DNA of 32,689 nucleotides, from positions 1 to 32,689 of the forward strand of contig JAPKDE010000006.1 in NCBI GenBank assembly GCA_028822675.1, given 5' to 3'. A program made the translations under genes and the position numbers. A model generated the notes under the pieces. The model had not been told where the DNA came from. It did not search any database and worked only from the letters and a program-made list of their open reading frames with translations. Of the stretch, positions 1-7,550 are shown in pieces (within the stretch, counting starts at the first letter, position 1; each line of letters begins with the position of its first letter). This DNA is from Dehalococcoidia bacterium. Its GTDB lineage: Bacteria > Chloroflexota > Dehalococcoidia > UBA3495.

Positions 1-515
1 TACTCTTCTAGACTGAAGGGCTCTCCATTTAATATTAGAGTTTCCACAAACGGTGTTGGGTTGGCCACGGCAGCCCTGACCCAGCAGCCGTTCTTGGCAT
101 TACGCAGCATTTTTGCCACCCTTGCCGGGTCGTCTGGTGACTCTATCTCATACTTGGTCTCCACTTTTGGAGCGCCAGCCATGATGGTGCCGGCTAATAC
201 GGACCCAGTGATATCAAAGTGGACCGCTGCTTCAGCCCTGACCTTGGTGATATTCACTTTCATTAATTGAGAGTACCTCTCAATCTGGGTCATCTCTCAA
301 AACAAGATAGATGCAGCGAAGTAGTGTAACGGCGCGGGCGCACTGCCACTCCCTCCGATTATCTCGGGTTCGTCGCACATTATTTCAAACCCGCGAACTT
401 TGGCGCGGCGCATCATGTTGCCTAGGTCGTCAACTTCACATTCGATAACCATCGCCCGATGGCTGCCGCCGTCTATGAAAGGGTCGTAATTGGGTGTGGA
501 TCCAATTGTCATCAT
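1..515 (-). CDS. OsmC-family selenoprotein (partial, UGA = Sec73)
   Basis: This is an OsmC/Ohr-like thiol peroxidase fold protein that runs off the left edge after 171 codons, close to the expected C-terminus. The family signature is visible as GGSGSAPAPLHYFAAS at about residues 55-70. The next conserved position, normally the peroxidatic Cys, is a TGA codon at 297-299. The same frame stays open beyond it and continues as OsmC sequence (MTQIERYSQLMK, then NGCWVRAA with the second redox Cys at residue 144). A SECIS-like hairpin lies 12 nt after the TGA. Sec in place of the peroxidatic Cys is the best reading. OsmC proteins reduce organic hydroperoxides in the cytoplasm using both thiols. The start is ATG 515 or, better spaced from AAGG, ATG 512. 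The alternative is a Cys-to-stop nonsense mutation. Family call about 0.85, Sec call about 0.8. Confidence 0.82.
266..284 (-). promoter_or_regulatory. Putative bacterial SECIS element
   Basis: On the minus strand, 12 nt after the in-frame TGA (297-299), there is a perfect hairpin. The arms ATTGAGAG (284-277) and CTCTCAAT (273-266) enclose a GTA loop. Published bacterial SECIS rules ask for a small apical loop with a G in its first two positions, a 4-16 bp upper stem, and 16-37 nt from UGA to the loop. Here the loop starts with G, the stem is 8 bp and the distance is 20 nt. The hairpin lies inside coding sequence, as is normal in bacteria. Confidence 0.7.
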
Positions 516-682
516 TCACCTTAGAAAATTTGATTAGAACCGTAAAACAGCGATAGTCTACCGAGATTCCCCGAGGAGTGCTACAGTTTCCCTCTTGTTC
601 TAGGCATAAAACGTAGCGTTCAGCATTAAAATTTCTTCGTCTACACTATCCTGCTGAGGTTCAAATTTTCAGAACCACTAAC

Positions 683-725
683 AAAAACAAGTCCTTCCGG
701 CATACGGCCGGAAGGACTTGTTTTT
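683..725. terminator. Bidirectional rho-independent terminator
   Basis: A perfect 19-bp inverted repeat (683-701 pairs with 707-725) has a 5-nt loop ATACG and a GC-rich core. It has an A-run on the left and T7 on the right (721-727), so it has U-tracts in both directions. It sits 26 nt past the stop of the minus-strand MMPL remnant and upstream of the OsmC gene, insulating the latter. On the plus strand nothing convincing reads into it. Confidence 0.9.
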
Positions 726-751
726 TTGAACGGGCGGCTAGAGGGGTAAGA

Positions 752-949
752 CTAGTTGTCCGCCATGGCTGGAATAGCCTCTGTTGTGGTCTCTCGGCTT
801 TCACCAGCCTCGGATGGGCTCAGGTTAGGGAGCCATTCGAGCCACGTGGGGACGTACCAGTTGCGGTGCCCGAGAAGTTTAATTGAAGCGGCAACAGAGG
901 AAAATAAATGGCGAACTAGCCGGAATTCAAACACCCATTCGACACACCG
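752..949 (-). pseudogene. C-terminal remnant of an MMPL/RND-type transporter
   Basis: The minus frame reads as the last ~60 residues of an MMPL (RND superfamily) membrane transporter. It shows LVRHLF, then IKLLGHRNWYVPTWLEWLPN, matching the usual end of the last membrane helix and the LG-x-x-NW-x-x-P-x-WL motif, followed by an acidic tail. Upstream the frame closes at a TAA (950-952), and none of the transmembrane domains is found in the adjoining sequence on any frame. It ends 26 nt before a strong terminator, as a real gene end would. I infer a deletion remnant. The first possible internal start is GTG 934, but a 60-residue product with no membrane domain is unlikely to work. Family recognition is from memory of the motif. 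Confidence 0.5.
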
Positions 950-1289
950 TTATCGGCGGGACTCCGGTTCTTGGTGGAGGTCATAGCCTGGGTGACTGGG
1001 CCTTGGGCCGTGGGCGTACCAATCGGTCTTATTGGCCGTACCTTCTGCGGTGATCCTCATAGCTCTACCCGCCATATTCTCTACGGTTGGAGACAAGAGG
1101 CAGGTCGTGATTGGCACACCGGGGCCACTGCGGTTGTTTCTGGAGTTTGGGTTGTACGGCGTAGCTGTCGCCGGCGCCTGGTTGGTCTGGCCGGTGTGGA
1201 TTGGGGCAATTGCCACACTGATTGTTATCGCATCCTTAATCACTGGTTCGCCGCGCGCCAAATGGCTGCTGGAAGGCTCTGGAGACTGA
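908..1289 (+). pseudogene. DUF2568 (YrdB-like) small membrane protein, disrupted
   Basis: The gene appears to start at ATG 908 behind a good ribosome-binding site (AGAGGA, 6-nt spacer) but meets TAG at codon 4. The same frame continues with LRFLVEVIAWVTG, the typical first helix of DUF2568 proteins. Homology then passes to the frame one base on, at about 1025-1035. That frame carries the rest, including FSTVGDKRQ and PGPLRLFLEFGLYGVAV, plus two further hydrophobic segments, to the stop at 1289. An amber codon plus a +1 shift suggest decay. Assembly error for one lesion cannot be excluded. Without the lesions it would be a protein of about 125 residues with four membrane segments and unknown function. 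A shorter product from TTG 1032 is possible but has no visible ribosome-binding site. Confidence 0.55.
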
Positions 1290-1323
1290 CGAAATTCCCA
1301 ATTGAAGATTCAGCCCTAGACGG

Positions 1324-1367
1324 TTGAGTGTGCAGCATGACTACGGCTATAGTGGAACGATTCCACT
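1324..1367 (+). promoter_or_regulatory. Sigma-70-like promoter with inverted-repeat operator
   Basis: TTGAGT (1324-1329), an 18-nt spacer and TATAGT (1348-1353) make a plausible promoter for the gene at 1383. A perfect inverted repeat, AGTGGAA-CGA-TTCCACT (1351-1367), overlaps the end of the -10 box and the predicted start of transcription near 1360. That is where a repressor would block initiation. No regulator gene is present nearby, so the factor is unknown. Confidence 0.5.
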
Positions 1368-1382
1368 TTAGGAGCCAAAGCC

Positions 1383-2480
1383 ATGGCAGATAAGATTCGT
1401 TTAGGATTTGTAGGAGCTAATATCAGCTCCGGTTGGTCAGTCCAGTCACACTACCCGGCGCTGCTGGCCAGCCCGGATGTTGAGCTAACCGCGGTCTGCA
1501 CCTCGCGGCCCGAGAGCGCCGAAGAGGCCCGTAAACACTTCGGAGCAAAACTCGCCTTCCACGATTTCCGAGAAATGATGAAGTCTCCGGAGATTGATGC
1601 CGTGGCCGTGGTGGTCCGGGTGCCGTTGCACTACGAGCCAACCAAAGCCGCCATAGAAGCCGGCAAACACGTCTACACCGAGTGGCCGTTGGGCCGGACC
1701 ACCGCCGAAGCCGAGGAACTGGCGGCGCTGGCCAATGCCAAAGGTGTCCAGACAGCGGTTGGTCTGCAATCCAGGGTCAGCCCGGCGTTGATCTATATCA
1801 AAGAACTGATCGACTCCAACTATGTGGGCGAAGTTCTGTCCTGCCACGTCACCACCATGCGTGACGGCACACTGGAACGCCCCTCCAGCCGCATATGGAA
1901 CCTTGATGCCAGTGCAGGCGCAAACACCCTGACCATTGCCAATGGGCACGTAATTGATGCCCTGCGCTTTGTCTTGGGTAACTTCTCTAAGGTGTCATGC
2001 ATGGTCACAACCCAAGTGCCAAAGATGTATGTGAGCGACACCAAGGAAACTATCGACGCTACCTCTCCGGACAACGTTCAGGTTTCTGGCGTGCTAAAGC
2101 GCGGTGCAGCGGCGTCCGTTCACGTTGGTGCCGTCCCCATTGCCGGCAGTGGATTCAGAATGGAGATCTACGGTCGAGAGGGCACGCTGATTACCACCGG
2201 GAGCGTATCGTCGCAGCGCGGTGAGATGCTGCGAGTGCAGGGCGCACAGACAGGCGGAGCCTTGGAGGACCTGACCATACCCGAGCGCTTCAACTATGTA
2301 CCCGACGACTTCCCCCGAGGCGACCCGTTCAACGTTGGTCAGATGTATTCCCTGTTCGCCGATGCAATCCGGACTGGAGAAAACCGCCTGCCAACCTTCG
2401 ATACAGCAGTTGGGCTCCACCGCTTCATTGACACGATCCAAAAATCGTCAGAAACCGGGCAAATACAAATCGTCAGTTAA
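1383..2480 (+). CDS. Gfo/Idh/MocA-family oxidoreductase-like protein (EWP variant)
   Basis: A 365-residue protein with an N-terminal Rossmann domain (GFVGANISSG at residues 9-18, followed by SHYPAL) and a C-terminal alpha/beta domain of the Gfo/Idh/MocA family, cytoplasmic. The family normally has an E-K-P motif whose Lys is catalytic. Here the equivalent is YTEWPLG, so Lys is replaced by Trp, as I recall for Gal80-type members that bind NAD(P) without catalysing sugar oxidation. Substrate is unknown. The start ATG 1383 is preceded by AGGAG with a 9-nt spacer. It has its own promoter/operator and is followed 61 nt later by a co-directional flavin monooxygenase, so the two may be co-transcribed. 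Confidence 0.85.
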   Translation: MADKIRLGFVGANISSGWSVQSHYPALLASPDVELTAVCTSRPESAEEARKHFGAKLAFHDFREMMKSPEIDAVAVVVRVPLHYEPTKAAIEAGKHVYTEWPLGRTTAEAEELAALANAKGVQTAVGLQSRVSPALIYIKELIDSNYVGEVLSCHVTTMRDGTLERPSSRIWNLDASAGANTLTIANGHVIDALRFVLGNFSKVSCMVTTQVPKMYVSDTKETIDATSPDNVQVSGVLKRGAAASVHVGAVPIAGSGFRMEIYGREGTLITTGSVSSQRGEMLRVQGAQTGGALEDLTIPERFNYVPDDFPRGDPFNVGQMYSLFADAIRTGENRLPTFDTAVGLHRFIDTIQKSSETGQIQIVS

Positions 2481-2541
2481 GACGGCTGTATTGAAGCCTC
2501 TTTCGCTACTGGCCGGCCAATAAAACTAGGGGACGAACCAC

Positions 2542-3651
2542 ATGCAGATCGGGATGTTTTACCAGCTACAGGTTCCCAAACCTTGGACGGCCAGCAGCGA
2601 CTCTGACCACTACTGGGAGATGATGGACCAAATCATCTTAGCTGAGGAACTGGGGTTCGAGAGTGTTTGGATGGCCGACCACCAGTTTCGCACTGAGTGG
2701 TCCCACTCCAGCGCCCCAGACGTGACCTTGGCCGCCATCAGCCAGCGGACATCTCGTATCCGGCTGGGAGTGGCGGTCGCTGTGCCACCGGTGCAGCACC
2801 CACTCCATATAGCCGCCCGGATGGCCACCCTGGATATCATGAGCAGAGGCAGGGTCGATTTGGGCGTAGGCCGCTCTGGTTACCCGTACCAGATGGCGGC
2901 CTTTGGCGTTGACCTGGAGAACGCCACTGGCATGGTGGATGAAGCCCTAGAGATTATTCCTAAAGCGTGGACCGATGGCGAGTTTTCCTACCAAGGGAAG
3001 TTCTTTGACATACCGCCCAGGGAAGTCCATCCCAAGCCAGTCCAAACTCCCCATCCGCCGATGTGGCTGGGCTGTAGCCGGGAGGAGACCTTCAGGAAGG
3101 CCGGCGAATTGGGATTGGGTTGCCTGGCTATGTCGGGCGGCGGGCCGGACCACATCACCCAACTGATTAAGGCCTACCGTGAGGGGATCAAGGCGGCCCA
3201 ACCCGTGGGCAAAGTGATCAAGGACCGAGTCTCCATAAGCACTTTGGCAATCTGCGGTGAAAACCGTAAGAAAACTCAGGAACGGGGCGCTGAGATTCTA
3301 GATTGGTACCGACGTCAGCAGGAACTCCGTGACGCCAAGGTATGGCAGGAGCAAGACCCGACCAACGTGCCAACCGACTACCAATGGCATTTTCAACGAT
3401 CAACGTCTCCTGACTCATCCAAGAAAGAAGAAATATCTTCCCTTGATCTGATAAAACAGGGGCGCTATTGCATCGGTGACCCGGATGACTGCCTCAAGTT
3501 CGTGGAGCAGTACGCACCGACCGGCGTGGACGAGATCATGCCGCTGTTCCAGATTGGGCAGATGGCCGGTCAAGAAGTGATGGAGACTCTGCGGTTATTC
3601 GGCAAGCACGTTATTCCGAACCTGACGCAGACGTCGGCCAAGTCAGGTTAA
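2542..3651 (+). CDS. LLM-class flavin-dependent monooxygenase
   Basis: A 369-residue member of the bacterial luciferase-like (LLM) superfamily, F420- or FMN-dependent oxidoreductases of TIM-barrel fold. Typical segments are ELGFESVWMADHQF (substrate/flavin pocket, about residues 36-49), RTSRIRLGVAV, ILD-like MATLDIMSRGRVDLGVGRSG at about 95-114, and the late GDPDDCLKFVEQY. The length is usual for the family. The cofactor cannot be told from sequence alone. SAR202-type bacteria carry many such paralogues, thought to oxidise recalcitrant organic matter. The start ATG has an AGGGGA ribosome-binding site 8 nt upstream. It lies downstream of the Gfo/Idh/MocA-like gene and converges on the 3674-4651 gene with 22 nt between stops and no evident terminator. 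Confidence 0.92.
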   Translation: MQIGMFYQLQVPKPWTASSDSDHYWEMMDQIILAEELGFESVWMADHQFRTEWSHSSAPDVTLAAISQRTSRIRLGVAVAVPPVQHPLHIAARMATLDIMSRGRVDLGVGRSGYPYQMAAFGVDLENATGMVDEALEIIPKAWTDGEFSYQGKFFDIPPREVHPKPVQTPHPPMWLGCSREETFRKAGELGLGCLAMSGGGPDHITQLIKAYREGIKAAQPVGKVIKDRVSISTLAICGENRKKTQERGAEILDWYRRQQELRDAKVWQEQDPTNVPTDYQWHFQRSTSPDSSKKEEISSLDLIKQGRYCIGDPDDCLKFVEQYAPTGVDEIMPLFQIGQMAGQEVMETLRLFGKHVIPNLTQTSAKSG

Positions 3652-3673
3652 TCAGAAGACCCCGTCTGGCAGA

Positions 3674-4651
3674 CTAGGGAGTGTCCAGGGGAAATAACTC
3701 ATCAACGCCAACCACCCTGGGTGCCAGCCCCTGGTCCACCACGTATTGGGCAACGCCTTCCAGAGCGGGGCGGTTGGACGCCACATCGTACGACCAGAAA
3801 TTAGAGCCAAACGTTCGCCAGGTTTCTTCAATGTGGTCAATTAGGAACGGCAGCGTTAACGCCAATGCGTCGGTGTCGTACAGCCGACCAACTACCAAGT
3901 CCTTCGCTTCAGTGAAACCCTTGTGCAGACTCGCGGCCACCCAAGGGTTTTCCGCCAACACATCTTCCTTGATTATGATTGTGTGCATTACCGGAAATAT
4001 GCCAGTTCGCTTGTAGTAGTCCTGCTCCACCTCCTTGAAGTTGGGAAAGAGACGGACGATGTTCGGCGACCCATTCAAGAACGTTTGTGGTAGGTAGGTG
4101 GCAAATAGGGCGTCCAGTTCACTGTCCTCCAGCATTTCTTCTAGGGTCTTGTCATCGGGTATGAATTGCAAATGGATATCATCCGGTAGGTCTAAAAGAA
4201 CCCAGGGAGCGAGGGCCGGAGTATCCTGGCCGCCCATGAACCAATCGATCTCCGACGGCGCAACTCCATACTCGTGCTGGACCAGACCCTTTATGAACAC
4301 CGCCGCCGTGGAACTGTATTGCGGCAGTCCTACTCGCTTGCCCCGTAGATCGGCTGGCTTGGTGATGCCGGCGTCGGGCCTTACGTAGATGCAGTCGTGC
4401 CTAAAGATCTTCGACAGCATCACGGGTATTGCCACAAACGGGCACTGGTCTCGCGCCTTCAAAATCACGTAAGAAGCCAGTGACATCTCGGCCACGTGAA
4501 ATTCTTGGTTCTGGATCATGCGTGGGAAAATCTCCCTGGGACGCAAGACGGTTATCTCAGAGTTGATACCCTCAAATTGCACTCGCCCGTCCAGCAAAGG
4601 TCGAGTTCGGTCGTAGTCCCAGAAAGCGATGTTGAGGTCTAGGTTTGGCAT
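3674..4651 (-). CDS. 4,5-dihydroxyphthalate decarboxylase-family / SBP-like protein
   Basis: A 325-residue protein strongly resembling the 4,5-dihydroxyphthalate decarboxylase (Pht5-like) family, which has a periplasmic-binding-protein (type 2) fold. Recognisable segments are DYDRTRPLLDGRV near the N-terminus, AEMSLASYV, then FRHDCIYVRPDAGI, PADLRGKRVGLPQYSSTAAV, and TGIFPVMHTIIIK. There is no signal peptide, so it is cytoplasmic and more likely an enzyme or sensor than a transport receptor. Decarboxylation of an aromatic diol acid is the family's known reaction, but the real substrate here is unproved. It is flanked on both sides by flavin monooxygenases, which would fit an aromatic or lactone degradation route. 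The start is ATG 4651 with only a weak purine-rich leader. Confidence 0.8.
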   Translation of the reverse strand: MPNLDLNIAFWDYDRTRPLLDGRVQFEGINSEITVLRPREIFPRMIQNQEFHVAEMSLASYVILKARDQCPFVAIPVMLSKIFRHDCIYVRPDAGITKPADLRGKRVGLPQYSSTAAVFIKGLVQHEYGVAPSEIDWFMGGQDTPALAPWVLLDLPDDIHLQFIPDDKTLEEMLEDSELDALFATYLPQTFLNGSPNIVRLFPNFKEVEQDYYKRTGIFPVMHTIIIKEDVLAENPWVAASLHKGFTEAKDLVVGRLYDTDALALTLPFLIDHIEETWRTFGSNFWSYDVASNRPALEGVAQYVVDQGLAPRVVGVDELFPLDTP

Positions 4652-4837
4652 TGGTCTCTTCGAGTCTTTTTAACGGTTAGTTGGTTAAAGGTTTAGGGGA
4701 GCAGAAGTTTCCAGAACAGATTAACAAATTTGGCCTGCTCTGAGCGGGGCCGCGCAAATCAGTCTTATTGGGTATCATGAAAGCCGCTATTATTTGGATA
4801 CAGCCCGAAAGCAGATATAGAACTAAGGAGTAAATCC

Positions 4838-5902
4838 ATGGATGTTGGAATGATGATGATCTTCTCAAGCTACGGCTGGGAAGAAGGCTCGGACGGTCAG
4901 ATGTGGGAGGAAGAACTGCGACTTGGGGAGATCGCCGCTGATCTGGGATTTGATTGCCTCTGGTCGGCGGAGCATCATTTCAACGATTATTCCTTTGTCC
5001 CCGACAACCTCCAAGTGATGACCCACTTTGCGGCCAAGTATTCCCATATCGATGTGGGCACCGCCGCTGTGATTCTGCCCTGGCACGACCCCCTCCGGGT
5101 TGCCGAAAATGCGGCAGTCCTGGATCTGCTCAGTAACGGGCGACTAAGGCTGGGCTTTGGGCGCGGTCTAGCCCGGCGAGAATTTGAGTCCTTTCGCCTC
5201 AGCATGGACGAGTCCAGAGGGCGTTTCGACGAGGCTGCTCCAATGATTGTTGAAGCGCTGAAGACCGGGTTCATGGAAGGCGATGGGCCATTTTACAAGC
5301 AGCCCCGCACGGAGATCAGGCCCAGGCCGCAGCACTCCTTTGACGGCCGTATCTACTCCGTTGCCTCCAGTGAAGAGTCGGTAATCTCGGCGGCAAAACT
5401 TGGCGCACACGTAATCATGTTTGCGGATCGACCGTGGGAGATGCGGCTACCGGCCGTGGAACGAGTACGCGAGTTGCACCGTGAATTCCATGGAACAGAA
5501 CCGCCCCACGTGATGCTCACTGACTTTGTAATCTGCGGAACAGACCTCGCCCAGTGTGAAGAAGAGGCCCGCCAGTACCAGGGTAAATTCGTGGAAAGCA
5601 ATTTCTATCACTACGAATTCCTAGGCGAGCATTTCCAAACGGTGAAGGGTTACGACTCCTACCAGCAGAAGGCTGAAATCGCCCGTTCCGCTGGCCACGA
5701 AGGGGCGGTCAAGGGATTCATGGAGGCGGCGAGCTGGGGCACCCCGGACAAGATTCTGCGCGGGCTTGAAGACCGCAAGAACCTGTTGGGAGAATTCGAG
5801 CTAAATGTATCCTTCCGGTTTGGCGGGACACCGATGAACGTGGCGGAACGGGGCTTGAAACTGTTTGCCGAGGAAGTGCTGCCAGTCCTGAAAACCTGGT
5901 AG
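4838..5902 (+). CDS. LLM-class flavin-dependent monooxygenase (second paralogue)
   Basis: A 354-residue luciferase-like monooxygenase. Motifs are DLGFDCLWSAEHHF (about residues 34-47), AAVILPWHDPLRVAENAAVLD and the glycine-rich GRLRLGFGRGLARREF (about 102-117), followed by the usual FYKQPRTEIRPRPQ region. It differs clearly from the 2542-3651 protein and belongs to another LLM subgroup, resembling the alkanal-monooxygenase-like branch. The start ATG has AAGGAG 7 nt upstream. It stands alone on the plus strand: the 186-nt gap before it holds no gene that I can see, and the next gene (MFS) converges 25 nt after its stop. Substrate unknown. Confidence 0.92.
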   Translation: MDVGMMMIFSSYGWEEGSDGQMWEEELRLGEIAADLGFDCLWSAEHHFNDYSFVPDNLQVMTHFAAKYSHIDVGTAAVILPWHDPLRVAENAAVLDLLSNGRLRLGFGRGLARREFESFRLSMDESRGRFDEAAPMIVEALKTGFMEGDGPFYKQPRTEIRPRPQHSFDGRIYSVASSEESVISAAKLGAHVIMFADRPWEMRLPAVERVRELHREFHGTEPPHVMLTDFVICGTDLAQCEEEARQYQGKFVESNFYHYEFLGEHFQTVKGYDSYQQKAEIARSAGHEGAVKGFMEAASWGTPDKILRGLEDRKNLLGEFELNVSFRFGGTPMNVAERGLKLFAEEVLPVLKTW

Positions 5903-5927
5903 CTCCTATGGGGTTTTTGGTTGGCCG

Positions 5928-7172
5928 TTATCCTTCGAATTGCCGAAGAAGCGGCCGCCATAATCCGAGCCACAGGGCAACCAGCAGGGTTATACCGGCG
6001 GCCCCGGTCAGGGCGATGGGCCAGCTAATCAAATCCCCGGCCACCGCCAAAGGCAGCGCGCTGAGAAAATGTATCCCAGGAGCCAGTTGCAAGATGCTGA
6101 GTACCCGGCCCCGCAACTCTGATGGCACGTTTAGCTGGACCAGTGTGTTTACCAACGGCCAGAACAGCCCGGTGCTAGTTGTCCCCACAAAGAAGAAAAT
6201 CACCCAGGATGACCAGTACCAGCGCGACCAGGCGAACAGTGTTAAGAACAAGCAAAGAAATAGCAGTGAAGCAACCAGCAGCCAAGACTTGCGCTTAAAG
6301 TCGCCCAATGCTGCCAGGATGAAACTGCCCAACAGCGAGCCCAGGCCAGCGCCCAACCACAGTAGCCCTGTTCCGCCGGCACCAACACTCAGGACCTCTT
6401 CAGTGAATGCTGGCAGCACCTGCCGGTATGACATGCCAAAGAACGCGAACGCGAACGCCAAGCCGATTACGGTGTAGAGCACCGGCGTTGAGGTAACGCA
6501 GCGCAGCCCTGCTTGGACGTCCTTGCGTATCGTTGCCGCAGGCGCTTCTGCTCTGGGCGGCATGTTCTTGATCATTGCCAGGAATATTATGCCAACTGCG
6601 TATAGACCCGCGTTGGCAAAAAGCGCAGTCCGCATGCCAGCCAGTTCGATGATTCCACCAGCAAGCGCCGGCCCGATTATCTGCCCGGACTGGTTCATCA
6701 TGGAGTGCAAAGCCACGGCGTTCATCATGTCTTTTCGCTGCACCAGATCGGCGACCAGCGCCATCCTAGCGGGCATGTTGATGGCTTGAATGAACCCCAA
6801 TAGAGCGGCCACAGCAAAGATGTGCCATAGCTCCAACAGGTCAGCGAGCTTCAAGAAGGCGAGGACAAGTATCAGTGCTGAGACGGCAACGCGGGTGGTG
6901 ATCAAAAGCCGAATTCGGTCCACCCGGTCCGCGATGATGCCGCCCAATAGCGAGAAGATGACGTTTGGCAGGCCGTAGGCAAAGATTACCAGTCCCAGCT
7001 TGTAAGAAGATTCGGTGAAGTCTAGAACCAGGATGCCAATGGTCAGGAACTGCATCCCTTGGGCCATTGCTTGAGCAGCCCCGTTTAGCCAGAACCAGCG
7101 GAAGTTGCTGTAGCGGAGGGCTTGGAACATCTTGAATTTGTTCCGGTCTATTTCAGGTGTTGAAACTGACAT
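5928..7172 (-). CDS. MFS transporter, MFS_3/EntS-like exporter
   Basis: A 414-residue inner-membrane protein with about 12 hydrophobic segments. It belongs to the major facilitator superfamily, resembling the MFS_3 (enterobactin-exporter-like) group. The N-terminus has the usual FRWFWLNGAAQAMAQGMQF start of helix 1, the loop 2-3 motif GGIIADRVDRIRLL, and MPARMALVADLVQ after helix 4. The C-terminal half has VPSELRGRVLSI, typical of the group. Substrate unknown. The ATG at 7172 has no clear ribosome-binding site, and the 195 nt upstream contain no other gene. A 7-bp hairpin with arms TGGCCCT (7292-7298) and AGGGCCA (7307-7313) lies between it and the ureide operon but lacks a U-run, so it is only a weak terminator candidate. 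Confidence 0.9.
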   Translation of the reverse strand: MSVSTPEIDRNKFKMFQALRYSNFRWFWLNGAAQAMAQGMQFLTIGILVLDFTESSYKLGLVIFAYGLPNVIFSLLGGIIADRVDRIRLLITTRVAVSALILVLAFLKLADLLELWHIFAVAALLGFIQAINMPARMALVADLVQRKDMMNAVALHSMMNQSGQIIGPALAGGIIELAGMRTALFANAGLYAVGIIFLAMIKNMPPRAEAPAATIRKDVQAGLRCVTSTPVLYTVIGLAFAFAFFGMSYRQVLPAFTEEVLSVGAGGTGLLWLGAGLGSLLGSFILAALGDFKRKSWLLVASLLFLCLFLTLFAWSRWYWSSWVIFFFVGTTSTGLFWPLVNTLVQLNVPSELRGRVLSILQLAPGIHFLSALPLAVAGDLISWPIALTGAAGITLLVALWLGLWRPLLRQFEG

Positions 7173-7367
7173 TCGTGTTTGATTAAAAAGCTGAAAAAAG
7201 GCCGATACGAATCACCGCACAGCTATTCTGAAAAACAAAGCACGGGGTAAATCTTGAAGAGTAAGGGGCCACGCCCAAAATCATTGACGTATGGCCCTGT
7301 AGAGCTAGGGCCAACTATATCACGGGCTTCGTCTTGGGCCTGATGATGGGGATGGATCGGCGAAGAT

Positions 7368-7547
7368 CTAGAGAATCTTGTCCAGGATTGCGATTATCTC
7401 CGGGTCACCACCGGCTGGTGGTGTCCAGTTAACGTGTACCACCCTCGCTCCCTGAGTTTCCAGGTTATCCGCAAAGTCTTCCACCCCCAGGTTGATGGCT
7501 GCAACCGGGGAGGCCAATAGTTTGTCGATCTCTGTTTCAAATTCCAT
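7368..7547 (-). CDS. 59-residue FdrA/DUF1116-associated small protein
   Basis: A short gene, ATG 7547 to TAG 7368, starting 3 nt after the fdrA-like stop. The product has a conserved-looking core: SPVAAINLGVEDFADNLETQ, then VVHVNWTPPAGGDPE and an ILDKIL tail. From memory, the pattern V-I-N-x-G-L-x-x-F followed by D-W-x-P-P-A-x-G-D is found as a ~50-residue segment attached to FdrA or in front of the DUF1116 domain in other bacteria. Here it is a free-standing last gene of the operon. I infer a structural or assembly subunit of the oxamate-carbamoyltransferase-like complex. The exact parallel needs a database search. Translation is probably coupled to fdrA. Confidence 0.75.
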   Translation of the reverse strand: MEFETEIDKLLASPVAAINLGVEDFADNLETQGARVVHVNWTPPAGGDPEIIAILDKIL

Positions 7548-7550
7548 CGT

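Noticed and set aside
61..270. Plus-strand ORF of 69 residues at the left edge
   Set aside because: It is antisense to the second half of the OsmC-like frame, which has clear homology; no ribosome-binding site or family match.
908..919. In-frame TAG at codon 4 of the DUF2568 gene as recoding (pyrrolysine or suppression)
   Set aside because: A second lesion (frameshift near 1030) in the same gene points to decay, and no recoding signal is visible.
6397..6461. Short GCGAAC tandem repeat within the MFS gene
   Set aside because: Only three units, explained by an Ala-Phe-Ala-Phe stretch in a membrane helix.
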